From: Ceratopteris richardii
Taxonomy: Eukaryota > Streptophyta > Polypodiopsida > Polypodiales > Pteridaceae
Direction: 5' to 3'
NCBI GenBank assembly: GCA_020310875.1
Contig: CM035407.1
Span: forward strand, 200,749,153-200,813,152
DNA length: 64,000 bases
Part shown: positions 38,101 to 48,963 of the stretch, in pieces
Numbering within the stretch: the first letter of the stretch is position 1
How the letters are laid out: every line of letters starts with the position of its first letter
The notes under the pieces: model-generated
The model's database searches: none
Told to the model about the DNA's origin: nothing
The model's input: the letters and a program-made list of their open reading frames with translations, nothing else
Made by a program: the position numbers and the translations under genes

Positions 38101-40130
38101 CTAGAATGCCTTAAGTTGGAGGTGGGTTTCCTATGGAAAGATGCTTGAGTGGGTGGCCTAGGGCGGGCTCAAGTGGGGTTGAGGAGGTAGTGTACAAGAT
38201 GGAAGAGAACAGTTTTGCTTGAAAGATAGGGGCATGGAAATTGAAGGAAGGTGTCGAGGTTGTGGCTTTAGTGGTAGTTACTACTACTTCGGTATGAGGT
38301 GGGGTGTGAAAAATTGGTTCTTCATCTTGAGTGGTTTCGATGACTATGGTTTTGGTTTCTTGGGTCCAAGGTGGGGATGGGGGGTGTGGAGGCGTGATAA
38401 GTGAGGTCTGTAAAAATGTTTTTGCAATAAGATTGATCGTTGCTAGCGATATCGCTTCTTGAATAGTGATTGCTCCCTTTGTGAAATAGGTATCTATATA
38501 TTTTTGCTTCGTCATGGCCTAGCATCAATATGATGCTGGTCATATTGAGGCCATGGTCACTGCATCATGGTGTGGATGGCTTCCATAACTCTAAAAGTCT
38601 TTGACATGAGTTGGAGGGTCTCAATGAAAATTGGGTCCACACCTTTTTCTCCTAAAATTTGATTAGCTAGTAATTGGCCCATGTGGAACAAATATCTAAC
38701 TCTTTCCTATGCACTCGAGATTGTGTTATATAGACTTTGAAGCTCCACAGTGTAGGTTGGGGCACCTTTGGTTTCTTCATCTTCTTGCTCTTCTTCATCT
38801 TCCTCATCCTCTTGTTTCTATTCTTGTTGTTGCTCCTCATGTCAGTCCTCTTCTTGTTGGTGTTGTTGATGGTCGCTTGGTGCCTCCTCTTTGTGCAAAC
38901 CTACCTCCATGTCTTGGAGGAGTTGTTCAAAGTTGACATTTCCTAATTCTTCTAGACCAATTCCTAAGAAAATTCTAAATTGGATGGTACATGTGGAAAT
39001 ATTAATTGAGGACCATCAATACTTCACCTTAGTAATCTGAGTGTGAAGGGGTGTACTATCCATGTTGGTCCTGGAGAGATATTGGGAGTCAATGTAGCCT
39101 CTCATGGTTGGGCACATGGAATTGACCCTCTTATTCTTTTGGATGGTAGTGCAGAGGCCTTTTTTCCTTTGAACTGCTAGAATATGTTCCATGATTAGGC
39201 TCATTGAATAGGGATGCCATAAGCCAAGAACCTATCATGGAACACATAATACATGTGAGAGCACAACATCCATGCAAGATGGCCTTGCGGGGTCATCTCT
39301 TGTTAGCTGTGTGAATCTGGTCAATGATCCAATGTGGGAAATTGATTGTCAAATTTTGAGTGCCAGCTAAGTATAAGCTAAAACAAAATTTCTTATGGGG
39401 TTGTGTGAATGTGTCCTACGTTGGAAAGGTGAAATGTTGCATACACATTCTAAGATGGACTTCTATATTAGGGGTCATGGTTATTGTATCTTTAAGTTTA
39501 GTGATATTCCTATTCTTCATGCTATCTGGTACTAAGATCTCTTTTTCTATTAGAATGTGCATACTGTGCATATCCAACGCTTCCCAAACTAAATTAATAA
39601 TGAGACAAAAATTCTTCAATTTGTTTCCTCATGGTAGGGATGGAATGATGAAAGTAATGGATGCCCTAGCATCCTTGTTAGGCTGCAGTGTGTTAATAAG
39701 ATAATAGTAGCACATGAAGTCTAGTTGGGGTAACTGTGCATTGAAGTATTCGGCTAGGCCTACCTTGCACCATACATATTGGAGTTCCTCTACATTTTGT
39801 AACTACTCAGATTCTCGTGCAAAGAAATGATATTTTCCCCATATATTTTTTGAACTTCGTGTTAGCTTCCCAAAGGTAAGCCGCATCTCCTAGAGGTCCA
39901 GCCATCTTATTAAACCAATGAGAATTATTATTGATTCTCGTCATACTACCTATTGGTGGATCTTGGATAGGCATTATTTGCAAGTGCACTAGAGACTTTG
40001 GTTGCTCCTTGGGTACTTCCAAAATAGGTAAAACATTGATATCTACCATTGGTTGAGTAATTCCCGCCTGAGAGCTAGTACCTGCAACTTTTGCCATGGT
40101 GATAGAGGCAGTCGATGTCACATGAATCTT

Positions 40131-40132
40131 CT
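40131..40132 (-). promoter_or_regulatory. Candidate 3' splice acceptor before aORF1 of element E
   Basis: Minus strand reads TCCTCTTCTTCTAG|A, a good pyrimidine tract and AG, 34 bases before the MAKVAG start at 40097. Confidence 0.4.
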
Positions 40133-40170
40133 AGAAGAAGAGGATCACATTAGTATTGTACAAGGCTTGG

Positions 40171-40175
40171 TTCCC
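40171..40175. repeat. Target-site duplication TTCCC, left copy, of element D
   Basis: Repeated at 62752-62756 after D's right LTR. Both flanks are element E. Confidence 0.9.
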
Positions 40176-41024
40176 TGTTTGTTATTGACCTTTGGAGTTG
40201 TCCTCTCCAATCATTTAGCATAAAGAATTAACAAAACACCTTTATTTGTCAATCTTGGAAGTATACAAGAGACCACAGCCCCTTCTAGATGATAGAATCC
40301 AAGAAATAAGAGGAAAATGGCTGGATTTCTGAGAATAGTGAAGATGAAGAGGAATTTCTAGGGTTTGGATTATCTTGATCAATACTCCATCATTTTCAAT
40401 AATCTTGGTGTCTAAAACATGTCATTTTCTCAGCAAAATACAATCATGGAGTCAAAACTCAAAAAAGTTACCTGTACCATCCAGATGAGACAATCGTGAT
40501 TCTGTGAAAACAGACGATTTTCATCTCCAGCACCATTCTTCATCAAATTCTCACTCAACACATCAGTATTCAGCTCTCTTCATACACATTCAATAGAAAT
40601 ACACAATAGAAACTCACAAATCTCCATGGATACACAAAGAATAGACTCAACAAATCAATGAAACCACACAAATGGGAGAAACACAATTTTCAGCAGGAAA
40701 CTCTCTCTTCACTTGGATAGCATGTAAACAAATAACCAACCTTCTCATAATAGAGGAAATTTTCTTTTATACATTTTCAAGTGTTCCTTTCCACACTTGA
40801 ATTTTGGTCCTTTCCTCTATTATTCTAAAAATATGCTATCTAGGAGTTTCCAAAAATTCTAGAAAAATTACATAAGGTTCTACTCTACATAAGGAAGACT
40901 CTTCCTTATTTTTACATCAGTTACATAAATATTTTTACATCACTTACATAAATATTTTTACAAATTTTTGACATTTTACAATTGTTTCTCATAAAAAATA
41001 CTCCAAAAAATACTTCTTCCAACA
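40176..41024 (-). repeat. Element D 3' LTR (849 bp)
   Basis: Plus reading TGTTTGTTATTG to TTCCAACA. It carries an extra tandem copy of an ACATAAATATTTTT unit relative to the other LTR. Confidence 0.92.
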
Positions 41025-41040
41025 TTCTTCCCCTCCTAGA
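41025..41040 (-). other. Polypurine tract of element D
   Basis: Minus strand reads TCTAGGAGGGGAAGAA directly before the TGTTGG of the 3' LTR. Confidence 0.75.
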
Positions 41041-41093
41041 CTTTTTGGCTCCTGACAAAAGACATTCCTACTCATATATTCCAAGTGCTCTCT

Positions 41094-42545
41094 TCACTTC
41101 TTCTTTCTTTGATAGACCTGTGACAGTAGGTCATGGCTTCTCCTTTCAGTAACATTCAAGTTGTTCACCATCTCAAACAATGCTTTCCTCCACTGTACTG
41201 CAGCTTTTGGCTTATCAATTACATCCTTTTTCAAGTATTCTATGTAGGCAGCTTCATATGCAGTGAGTCGAGACTTTGTGACTATAGACAAATTTCCAAA
41301 TATCTCCGATTCTCTTTCAAAAAATCCATAATCAAATGCATCTTCAAAAATTTGTAGATAATGACTACCCAAAAATATTATTCTGCTGTAATATGCCATC
41401 AAACATATTCTATCAGGTGTTTCACTGAGATCAAACAATAATGCATCAGTAGGAGAATTGAAGCCAATGTAATTTAAGATTCTGACATCTGTATCTGTAT
41501 ATGTCTCTATGCATGCCAAAATGAGTCTCATTACTCTGATCAGTAAAATGCATGCTGGGTCATTCACATCTTTGTATGTAGCTATAACAGATTCAGCTGT
41601 ATCCACCATATATTTTTTTGTAGGCCATGTGCCTGCCTTTGGTCCTGCTAACTTTGGGAAATTCAACCATTTAGGTGGGATTTGTCCTTCTTTCCTTCTT
41701 TTCCAAAAAATTGTCCACTCTCTTCTCCTTGCTACTGGGCAGTAAGCTGGATTAATTTTCAGCTGAATAGGTGCTTCCTTCCATATTTTCCTGCACTCTT
41801 TATTTGCATCCAACCATCTATTCCTCCATTTTGGATTGGCTTTCTCAAATAATTCTTTGGTCACATTGATATCTTCTTCATATTCAAGATATTTATTTGG
41901 AGGTAATCCAACCCTTGCCATCTGATAATTTTTGATACTTTCCATGATCATACATAAAGGTATGCCCAGTCCATCTGCAGCCCAATGATGTTGATCAGGA
42001 TTTATCCCTTTATTTAAAGCAAATGTGACAATTTGATCTTCATATTCATCATGCATTTTTCTAATGAAGTCCATTTTGGACTCTCTGTTTGTCAACAATT
42101 TCTGGACAAATTCCTCTGAATATTCTTCTTCTGGTCTTTTATTTTCTCGTTCACTGCCATGTTGATTTCTGTCATTATTTCCCTCTTCATAATCTCCTGT
42201 ATATGTAGTCTCTATCTCTGCTTCTTCCTGAGCTTGTGGCTTTTCCAGCTTTTTCTGTAACTCTTCTATTGTCACCATCAAACTTCTATTTTGAGTTGCC
42301 CATATCTCTCTTTCTTTTATCCATTCACTTCTTTCCTTTTCTATTCTTGACTGCCAATCACTCCTTTCTTTTTCCATATCCATATGCAACTTGTTATAAC
42401 CCCTCATTGAGGTAGCAACATGTGCACTAGCCTGTTTCTCCAGCTCCTTGGCTTCCTTCAACTCTGTTTGCAATCTCTTGATCTCCTTGTGCAATTCTTC
42501 CTTTTCCTCCTGTGTCAACTGAGCAGCCTTGGTTTCTTCCTTCAA
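41094..42545 (-). CDS. Element D extra ORF 3 (aORF3): conserved unknown domain with coiled-coil lead
   Basis: 483 residues. A coiled coil (1-100, Glu/Lys/Arg heptads) and an acidic bridge are followed by the domain shared with A: WKEAPIQLKINPAYCPVARRREW (about 262-284), IGFNSPTDALLFDLSETPD (about 362-380) and FEDAFDYGFFERESEIF (about 401-417). No known domain recognised and no membrane segment. Upstream is an in-frame TAG (42546-42548) that joins it to the preceding coiled-coil ORF, so the ancestor probably made one protein. Stop TGA at 41094-41096. Confidence 0.82.
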   Translation of the reverse strand: MKEETKAAQLTQEEKEELHKEIKRLQTELKEAKELEKQASAHVATSMRGYNKLHMDMEKERSDWQSRIEKERSEWIKEREIWATQNRSLMVTIEELQKKLEKPQAQEEAEIETTYTGDYEEGNNDRNQHGSERENKRPEEEYSEEFVQKLLTNRESKMDFIRKMHDEYEDQIVTFALNKGINPDQHHWAADGLGIPLCMIMESIKNYQMARVGLPPNKYLEYEEDINVTKELFEKANPKWRNRWLDANKECRKIWKEAPIQLKINPAYCPVARRREWTIFWKRRKEGQIPPKWLNFPKLAGPKAGTWPTKKYMVDTAESVIATYKDVNDPACILLIRVMRLILACIETYTDTDVRILNYIGFNSPTDALLFDLSETPDRICLMAYYSRIIFLGSHYLQIFEDAFDYGFFERESEIFGNLSIVTKSRLTAYEAAYIEYLKKDVIDKPKAAVQWRKALFEMVNNLNVTERRSHDLLSQVYQRKKK

Positions 42546-43514
42546 CTAAACTTCTTCCATTAGTAGTTTGTTAATTTCTTCATTTGCTTTAACCATGATT
42601 TGATATGAACTTTGTAAAGTTCTATATCTACCTTCAATCTTCTTCAACTCCATTTCCAGTTTACTACTCTGTTCTGTCAATTTTGCACTCTTCTCTTCAA
42701 GATATTGAATTTTATTTTGTTGCTGTACTTCCACTTCTTCCAAAGAAATTATTCTATGTGTTAGTTCTTCATTCTTCTCCTGCACAATCCTCAATTGTTC
42801 TGTCATTTGTTCCTTTTCCCTTTTATGCTCCTTAATGATATTACTGCCTTTTTCAAACTCAGACTCTGCTACCATTCCTGAAATAATCATATTCCTGCTT
42901 GAAGGTCTGAACTGCTCTATGTTGCTCATAATTATCTGGCAGGCAGATCTTATATTTTTAGGTATTCTCTCTAATCCAACTTCCATTTCCATTTGTTTAA
43001 CTTCTATCTGTTTGTTTTCCTGGCACTCATTTTCCTCTTCTTGTTCTTCCTCATACTCTATAACCTGAGTCTTTTGTTCTTCATGGCTTTGATCTGTTTC
43101 TAATTTATCTTGATCTACCACATCTTCCTCTTCCTCATCTTCCAATTTCTGATCATCCTGATTCTCTTGTTCTGAGATATCTATAATTAGCTTTGTGTCT
43201 TCTGCCTTCTGGTTCTCCATCACCTGTAGTTTCTCTTCAAAGAGATGTCCTTCCTTTACTTGTACTTCCTTTTCCTGGACTAGAGTTGATTCAGTTTCCT
43301 CAATAGATTTTATCTGATCATCCCTTGTCTGCTCTTTCTGTCTCTCTTCCTGCTCATCTATGTCCATCAGATCCAGCTCCTCCTCTTTTCCTTGATCTTT
43401 TGTGATTGTAATCTCCTCATTATTATTCAAATCATAAAGTATATCATTTATTCTTTGGTTGATCTCCTGTTCTGAAACTCCTTCTTCTAATTCTTGAACA
43501 TTCTTCTTTTCCAT
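42546..43514 (-). CDS. Element D coiled-coil ORF between aORF1 and aORF3
   Basis: 322 residues, strongly acidic (EEEEDVVDQ, EEEQEEENE) then long heptad stretches (EKNEELTHRIISLEEVEVQQ). It is in frame with the ORFs on both sides and separated from each only by TAG (43551-43553 and 42546-42548). It takes the place of the Pro/Thr region and coiled coil of A's aORF3. Likely a structural linker; homology to A is seen in composition rather than sequence. Confidence 0.65.
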   Translation of the reverse strand: MEKKNVQELEEGVSEQEINQRINDILYDLNNNEEITITKDQGKEEELDLMDIDEQEERQKEQTRDDQIKSIEETESTLVQEKEVQVKEGHLFEEKLQVMENQKAEDTKLIIDISEQENQDDQKLEDEEEEDVVDQDKLETDQSHEEQKTQVIEYEEEQEEENECQENKQIEVKQMEMEVGLERIPKNIRSACQIIMSNIEQFRPSSRNMIISGMVAESEFEKGSNIIKEHKREKEQMTEQLRIVQEKNEELTHRIISLEEVEVQQQNKIQYLEEKSAKLTEQSSKLEMELKKIEGRYRTLQSSYQIMVKANEEINKLLMEEV

Positions 43515-43550
43515 TATTTCCTCTATTTCCTGAATTTGATCTACCCCTTC

Positions 43551-45062
43551 CTATTTATTAGCTGAACTGCATATCTGTACTCCTTTTTCTGCTTCTACTT
43601 TCCCTTCATCAAATTTAACATAAGTTTGTTGTGAGGGTTTTGTCCATATTGACCTTAATCCTGAATGCACCAACCCACAGCTAAATTCCTTTCTTATTTC
43701 ACTCTCCTCTTCTACCATTACTGCTTTACCTTTCATCATCCTTCTTTCCTCTTCAGGACTGATTTGCTTAACTGCCTCTTCCTGGACTTGTTTCTCTTGA
43801 GGCTTCTCTCTCAAATCTTCAGGTGTTTTATGTTTCTCAGTGGCCTGTGTAACCACATTAGGAGTACTAGGTACTAATAAATTCAAACTTTTTAACAAGA
43901 AATTTTCAATGTCACTTTCAGAGTCTGAGGAGAATTGTGAGGATCCTGCTATGCCTGATTTTTCCACTTTTGACTCTCCTCCAGCAGTAGATTGCTTCTG
44001 CTTTTCTCCCACTGTCACTTTCTCTGTCTCTTTTATGGTTACAGATTCAACTACCAATTTCCCTTTACTTTTCTTGGTCAGCCTCTTCTTCTGCACAGGT
44101 TTTTTCTGAACTTTCCTTTTTGCTACCACTGTAGTTCTTGTTTCTGGAGGTCCTTGTAGTTCTTTGAAGTATGCTAATAGCTCCACTTCCTTTTTAACAA
44201 ATACCTCCTCTGTCTCGGCTGCCATCATTTGATCATGAAGCTCTTCATAATGCTCTACTTCCTCTTGAACCCAATCTGTTGATTTGCAAGAATAATCTTC
44301 CAGCATCTTTTGATATTGTGCCTCATATATTGCTCTTTTGTTATTTCTTTGAGTCACATAAGTATATAACTGCTCTTTACTGGTCTGAGGTGGATGAGGG
44401 TCATTAGAAGATTGGACCTGCTTCTGAGCAGCTTCATGTTCCTCTTTGGTTGCTTCATCCTGCTCTAATTCATCCTTCCTTGGATCCAACCTCCTTTTCT
44501 TTACAGGAATCACTTCCTCATATATTACCTTTCTTTTCATCCCTGCTCCCCTCATGCTAGTTTGTCCTTCTGCTTCTCTCACAGACATCTTCCTGGGAGG
44601 ACTCTTGATTCCTGTCATAAGACTTCTGAAATATTGTGCCTCTGGAGCCAGCTTCAATTGATCTTCCATTCCCAATACATGATATATGATCCTGGTTAGA
44701 AACTGAGCTCCGTTCACATATTTTTTCTGCTCCCAGTGTTTAGCTGCTTCTTTCAGCTGTTCATGTATGTACGGGGTTACATCCATTACTCCGAAGGGTT
44801 TAGTTCTGTCCTTATTGTTAAACATAATCAGTGTTACTGATTTATGTGGCATGGTACACCTTGGTAGTTTTGGGAAGCAAAAATATTGCAAAAACATCCT
44901 AATGGCATATTCCTCATTCTCCTTTCCCTTGAAATCAGGAAATTTTGAATATCCTGTATAGGTTTCTTTATTCTTCTTCACAAAGCTATGGTCAAGCTTG
45001 GTTCCCATTGGGTAGAATTGTAAAGCTACTCTGATATGCTCTGCTTTGATAGTGATATTCAC
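43551..45062 (-). CDS. Element D extra ORF 1 (aORF1), main part
   Basis: 503 residues. The N-terminal 150 are the distant homologue of A's aORF1 C-terminal half (IRMFLQYFCFPKLPRCTMPH, MDVTPYIHEQLKEAAKHW, YVNGAQFLTRIIYHVLG). The rest is a basic/acidic linker with PPRKMSVREAEG, resembling A's PPSKKMRG. It is in a different frame from the N-terminal piece (45059-45493), indicating an indel at about 45070. It ends with TAG followed by an in-frame EGVDQ block, as in A's linker end. Confidence 0.78.
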   Translation of the reverse strand: MNITIKAEHIRVALQFYPMGTKLDHSFVKKNKETYTGYSKFPDFKGKENEEYAIRMFLQYFCFPKLPRCTMPHKSVTLIMFNNKDRTKPFGVMDVTPYIHEQLKEAAKHWEQKKYVNGAQFLTRIIYHVLGMEDQLKLAPEAQYFRSLMTGIKSPPRKMSVREAEGQTSMRGAGMKRKVIYEEVIPVKKRRLDPRKDELEQDEATKEEHEAAQKQVQSSNDPHPPQTSKEQLYTYVTQRNNKRAIYEAQYQKMLEDYSCKSTDWVQEEVEHYEELHDQMMAAETEEVFVKKEVELLAYFKELQGPPETRTTVVAKRKVQKKPVQKKRLTKKSKGKLVVESVTIKETEKVTVGEKQKQSTAGGESKVEKSGIAGSSQFSSDSESDIENFLLKSLNLLVPSTPNVVTQATEKHKTPEDLREKPQEKQVQEEAVKQISPEEERRMMKGKAVMVEEESEIRKEFSCGLVHSGLRSIWTKPSQQTYVKFDEGKVEAEKGVQICSSANK

Positions 45063-45493
45063 TTCCTGATTATCTTTGTTCTTGACTTTACACCGGAAAT
45101 AAGCACTTTTCCAACTTCCAACTGGCTGTTCATTACCTGTGCCACTCTTTCAAAATCTATGAAAAAGATAGGTTCTTCCAGTAATTTATGTAACCCTACT
45201 GCCTTCCATCTTTTCTGATTGACTGCTACTCTTTGAAATCTATAGAACTCTTGACACAGCATTGTATATTTGTAACCCCCTACTCCCACTGTGAATATAT
45301 GCTGGCCAATTATGCTTAGGGTTTCCTTGAGCTCCTTCACCACTTTTTCTGCCTCTGGAATCTCTTGCTCCTCATCAGACTCCAGGTCCACTTTCTCTAC
45401 CACAGCTTCACTATCCAAGAACCAATGTCCTCTTGACAAAGTGACTGATTCTGCTTTGAAGTCATGAATTGGCAACTCTTTTGCATTCACCAT
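45059..45493 (-). CDS. Element D aORF1 N-terminal piece
   Basis: 144 residues, MVNAKELPIHDFKAESVTLS. HWFLDSEAVVE and CQEFYRFQRVAVNQKRWKAVGLHKLLEE line up with A's HWFSDIAG and FERLQNN…WKKAGLYDYF. ATG at 45491-45493 lies one base after a CAG acceptor. Frameshift into the main part. Confidence 0.75.
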   Translation of the reverse strand: MVNAKELPIHDFKAESVTLSRGHWFLDSEAVVEKVDLESDEEQEIPEAEKVVKELKETLSIIGQHIFTVGVGGYKYTMLCQEFYRFQRVAVNQKRWKAVGLHKLLEEPIFFIDFERVAQVMNSQLEVGKVLISGVKSRTKIIRK

Positions 45494-46137
45494 TCTGGAG
45501 CAAATATAACATCAAACAAAAGAAAAAACTCCTGCCACATGAGTCACAAGAGAATAAAAAATACTTTTTATTTTGAGATGAAATGAAAGAAGGATGAAAA
45601 TATTTTTTTAATTAGATTCTGACTTCCTTAGAAAAACTCAATTAAAGTGATCATTACATGTGTAGCAAGATGTCTAGTGCACTCCCCACTTCTGACAGCT
45701 TTTATTAAGGAAAAAGATGTCTAGAAGAAAAAGAATGAAAATACAATTAAAGAATAAAAATAAAAAATCATAAAAAATAGAATGAAAAATGCAAAATAAT
45801 AAATAGAAACCTGCTATCCTTCTACCTATATCTTGCTTTGTGCTTGTATAAAAAAGGAAAAATTATAGATAATCTTTCTCTCTTTTTTTTCGATTTTTTG
45901 TTTTTTTTTTCTTTTTTGTTTCCTTTTTTTTTCAATAATGTTTTTTTCTATTTCTTTTCTCTTTTTTTTCCTCTTTTTTTTAAAAAATAATTTCTTCTAT
46001 TTCTTTTCTTCCCCTCCTAATTCTCTTCTTAGGAAAAAGGATAAGGTAGAAGATTTTGTCCTAAATCTCAATATGTTGTGATTTTCTTTTGTCTAACATT
46101 CTGATCTGATTCTTAAAAAAAAAAATCTACATCCAGA
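45494..46137 (-). other. Untranslated stretch between D protease 2 and aORF1
   Basis: 640 bases with long homopolymer-rich tracts (45880-45990), no ORF. It corresponds to the shorter 187-bp gap at 13914-14100 in A. If the downstream acceptor is used, this would be the 3' end of an intron. Confidence 0.55.
45495..45496 (-). promoter_or_regulatory. Candidate 3' splice acceptor before aORF1 of element D
   Basis: The minus strand has a T-rich tract ending TTTGCTCCAG|A and then ATGG. A textbook acceptor directly before the start codon. Confidence 0.55.
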
Positions 46138-46782
46138 TCAAATACAGATGGTCTTTTTCCATTGAATCAATTCTGATTTCTTTACCCAATAATATTTAAC
46201 CTTAGTTGCTCTTGTTTCAGGAAGAAATCCATCTTCTTCTGATAAGTATTTTTTAGAATATTTTGGCCTCCATATCCATGTTGTCCTAGGATTTTGTTTT
46301 GATGAACAGGCCTTGGGTATGCTTTGGTCCCATATCCTTGTTGTTCTAATGCTTTGATGCTTTAGATTATACCATGGTTTCCACCTTGCTCCTGTGTGTC
46401 CATCCTCCTTTGCTCTTTCAATTTTTTGCAGGTTTTGATTAAGTGAAGCTTGATCATTTAGTATTTGTATTGGTAATGTCTGTATGTCTTCTATTGAAAA
46501 AGTAAATCCTTCCATGTCTGGGTCATGAACCTCTTGATGAATTTCCTGTTCTTCATTACTCAATAAAAATATTAAAAACCTTTTGTCATTTATGGTCAAA
46601 TTAAGCTTCATTTTTTCAAAATCCAAAATTACTTTACCTTGTTTGAGCCATGGTTGTCCCAAAATCAATTTTTCAGTCATCAAATGATCTGGCCATTCTT
46701 CACAATCTATTTTCATATATTCATTATTGAACCTAACTTTAATAGACAGTGAAGACATGCTTTGAATCATTTGTCCCTCCAA
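46138..46782 (-). CDS. Element D protease-2 C-terminal half and W-rich tail
   Basis: 214 residues. A strand-rich region with LILGQPWLKQGKVILDFE (about 46-63, matching A's LVLGQDWIYD) follows the active site in the previous ORF. The tail has Trp/basic repeats (TRIWDQSIPK, TWIWRPKYSKK, YYWVKKSE) that parallel A's WVPK motifs. A frameshift near 46790 separates it from the DSG half. Confidence 0.82.
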   Translation of the reverse strand: MEGQMIQSMSSLSIKVRFNNEYMKIDCEEWPDHLMTEKLILGQPWLKQGKVILDFEKMKLNLTINDKRFLIFLLSNEEQEIHQEVHDPDMEGFTFSIEDIQTLPIQILNDQASLNQNLQKIERAKEDGHTGARWKPWYNLKHQSIRTTRIWDQSIPKACSSKQNPRTTWIWRPKYSKKYLSEEDGFLPETRATKVKYYWVKKSELIQWKKTICI

Positions 46783-48953
46783 AGTTTTGATAAAGTTCTG
46801 CTTCTAGTTCTTTTCAAATTGAATTTATTCAACAAAGCTGAATTAATCAGATTCACTTGTGCACCTGAATCTATCAAAAATCTATTTTTTTCATTTTGAT
46901 AATCCATTGTTATCACAGGCAAATGTTCTTTTTGTCTTAGAGGTGTTTCACACAAACATACTTCCCTATGATCTTTGGTTTTTCTTATCCTTTCCTTTGT
47001 TTCCTGTTGAGCCTCTTTTCTAATGTTTTCTTCTTCTTTTTTCCTGTTTTGAGCTTGTTGCAATCTTCTCCATTCAGAAGCAGTTAATGGGAGATCATAT
47101 CTTTTAACTCTACATCCACTTATGAAATTTGGCATGATCTCTCCATCTATGTTAGCTAATTGGATAGCTCCACTGTTACTTATATGATGTATAATATATG
47201 GCCCATGTCCTTTTTTCTGAAACTTTTTCTGATGTTCTTTGACTGTGTACGCCAAAACTAAATCTCCTTCTTGTAGATCTTTTTCTTTTATGTGAACATC
47301 ATGATAAACTTTTTGTCTTTTCTTGTCCACATATATACTCATAATATCTTGGAGTCTAGAAGCTCCCAGTTTTTCCAATTCTACTACTCTCTCAGATAAT
47401 TCATGTCCGGTCCAATTGTAGTGACTACCCACTTTTAATGTTGGAATGAGGAATTCCATAGGTAGAACTGCATTTTGCCCATATACTAGATTAAATGGAG
47501 TAGTTCCTAATGCAGTTTTGTATGCCACTCTATAAGCCCTTAGAACATGATTAAGTTGTAGGTCCCAATCATTTTTGTTTGTGTTTACTAGTTTTGACAG
47601 TACAATACAAAGTACTTTATTAGTACTTTCCGCTAATCCATTGGCTTGTGGGTGATATGGGGTTGACTTTCTATGACTAATCAGGAAATATTCAGTTATG
47701 TTTTCTATGATTTGGTTTACAAAATGGGTCCCCATATCACTTACCAATTCAATTGGAAGTCCAAATCTGGTGATGATATTTTCATAAAGGAATCTGGCAG
47801 TAGTATGAGCATCATTCCTTCTTGTGGCTTTGGCCTCAGCCCACTTTGTCAGGTAATCTATAGCCACTATTATGTATTCAGCATGGGATTGTCTTGCTGG
47901 AGGATGTATAGGTCCAATGAAATCTAACCCCCATTTACTAAAGGCTCTGGCTGAAATTAATGGAACTAATGGCATATTGTCTCTTTTATTTGGTTGGCTC
48001 ACCCTCTGACAAATGTCACACCTTTTTACATATGTTCTTGTATTAGGAAATAGGGTTGGCCACCAAAAGCCAGAATATAATATGATTCTAGTCGTTCTGT
48101 CACTTGAGAAATGTCCTTCTGCCACTCCAGAATGTGCCATTTCCAACATGTCCAGATATTTATCCTCGGGAACACAAATTCTTAAATATCCATCCATCCC
48201 TCTCTTATACAATTGTTCTCCTATCAATTGATATTCTTCAGAGATTACTTGTAGATTTTTTGAATCTGCACCAGCTATTACTTGTTTTCCTTTCTTCTTC
48301 CTTTTCAACTCTTCAATAATCTTTTCACTCCACTCTGGATTTTTATGAAACCAATATAGAGTTATGGATTCTGAATCTTGCAATGATTGACACTTCCAAC
48401 AATTAGCAATGTATTTTGTTACATCTTGAATCTTATTAGGCCAATGTACCCCCATCCTATTGAGATTACTTAGGGTGACTACCCTGGAAGCATGAGTGCA
48501 AGGGTTCCAACAATGAGCTCTTTTCAGATATTCCTGTTGCTCTTCTTGAGGAGTACAATATTCCAATACACCTGTATGGTTGAGATGATACAGGTGCCCA
48601 GCTATCAGCATAAAATTTCTACTTTGTAATACTAAGTGTGTATTGTTTCTAAATGTTCTGCAAGGTCCCATGGTTAGCAATGGTACTAAAGTCATGGCCC
48701 ACTCAGGAACACTTTCTACTTTGAACAAATAAGTATGTGGTAGGTCATCATCTAAAGGTGAACTGGATTCTTTAGAATGGATTCTAGACAAATGATCTGC
48801 TCTCAAATGTGTTTTTCCTTGTCTGACCACCACTTCAAACTCAAACTCCATTAGTAAAAGAAACCATCTGACTATTCTACCTGTGTGACAAGGTTTATTT
48901 ACTAAGTATAGCAAAGCTTGATGGTCCACAAAGAACTTAAACTGGTTGGCCAA
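46767..48953 (-). CDS. Element D RNase H end, duplicated H2C2 module, integrase, protease-2 active site
   Basis: 728 residues. RNase H end (DHQALLYL, RADHLSR). First module VPEWAMTLVPLL…LIAGHLYHL…RAHCW…VHWPNKIQD…CWKCQ, second NPEWSEKIIEEL…LIGEQLYKRG…AHSGVAEGH…CDICQRVSQ. Integrase core WGLDFIGP, AIDYLTKWAE, LVSDMGTHF, HPQANGLAESTNK. Near the end FLIDSGAQVNLINS is a second retropepsin active site. Very close in plan to A's 10650-13100, which argues both duplications predate the split of the families. Confidence 0.92.
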   Translation of the reverse strand: MANQFKFFVDHQALLYLVNKPCHTGRIVRWFLLLMEFEFEVVVRQGKTHLRADHLSRIHSKESSSPLDDDLPHTYLFKVESVPEWAMTLVPLLTMGPCRTFRNNTHLVLQSRNFMLIAGHLYHLNHTGVLEYCTPQEEQQEYLKRAHCWNPCTHASRVVTLSNLNRMGVHWPNKIQDVTKYIANCWKCQSLQDSESITLYWFHKNPEWSEKIIEELKRKKKGKQVIAGADSKNLQVISEEYQLIGEQLYKRGMDGYLRICVPEDKYLDMLEMAHSGVAEGHFSSDRTTRIILYSGFWWPTLFPNTRTYVKRCDICQRVSQPNKRDNMPLVPLISARAFSKWGLDFIGPIHPPARQSHAEYIIVAIDYLTKWAEAKATRRNDAHTTARFLYENIITRFGLPIELVSDMGTHFVNQIIENITEYFLISHRKSTPYHPQANGLAESTNKVLCIVLSKLVNTNKNDWDLQLNHVLRAYRVAYKTALGTTPFNLVYGQNAVLPMEFLIPTLKVGSHYNWTGHELSERVVELEKLGASRLQDIMSIYVDKKRQKVYHDVHIKEKDLQEGDLVLAYTVKEHQKKFQKKGHGPYIIHHISNSGAIQLANIDGEIMPNFISGCRVKRYDLPLTASEWRRLQQAQNRKKEEENIRKEAQQETKERIRKTKDHREVCLCETPLRQKEHLPVITMDYQNEKNRFLIDSGAQVNLINSALLNKFNLKRTRSRTLSKLWRDK

Positions 48954-48963
48954 AAGGTAATGT

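Larger units (their letters stand above)
38111..40175 (-). pseudogene. Element E: aORF1, acidic linker and Pro/Thr part of an A-family element
   Basis: Minus reading: MAKVAGTSSQAGITQPMVDI at 40097 downward, then HWFNKMAGPLGDAAYLWEA (39807-40121), INLVWEALDMHSMHI…NRNITKLKDTITMTPN (39416-39619), an acidic EEEDEEE region (about 38750-38900), a helical LLANQILGEKGVD block and a Thr/Pro-rich segment (38111-38515). This is the same order as A 14101-16200 and clearly closer to A than to D. Frameshifted and interrupted. Element D splits it at TTCCC; its protease-2 part is at 63411-63974. Confidence 0.88.
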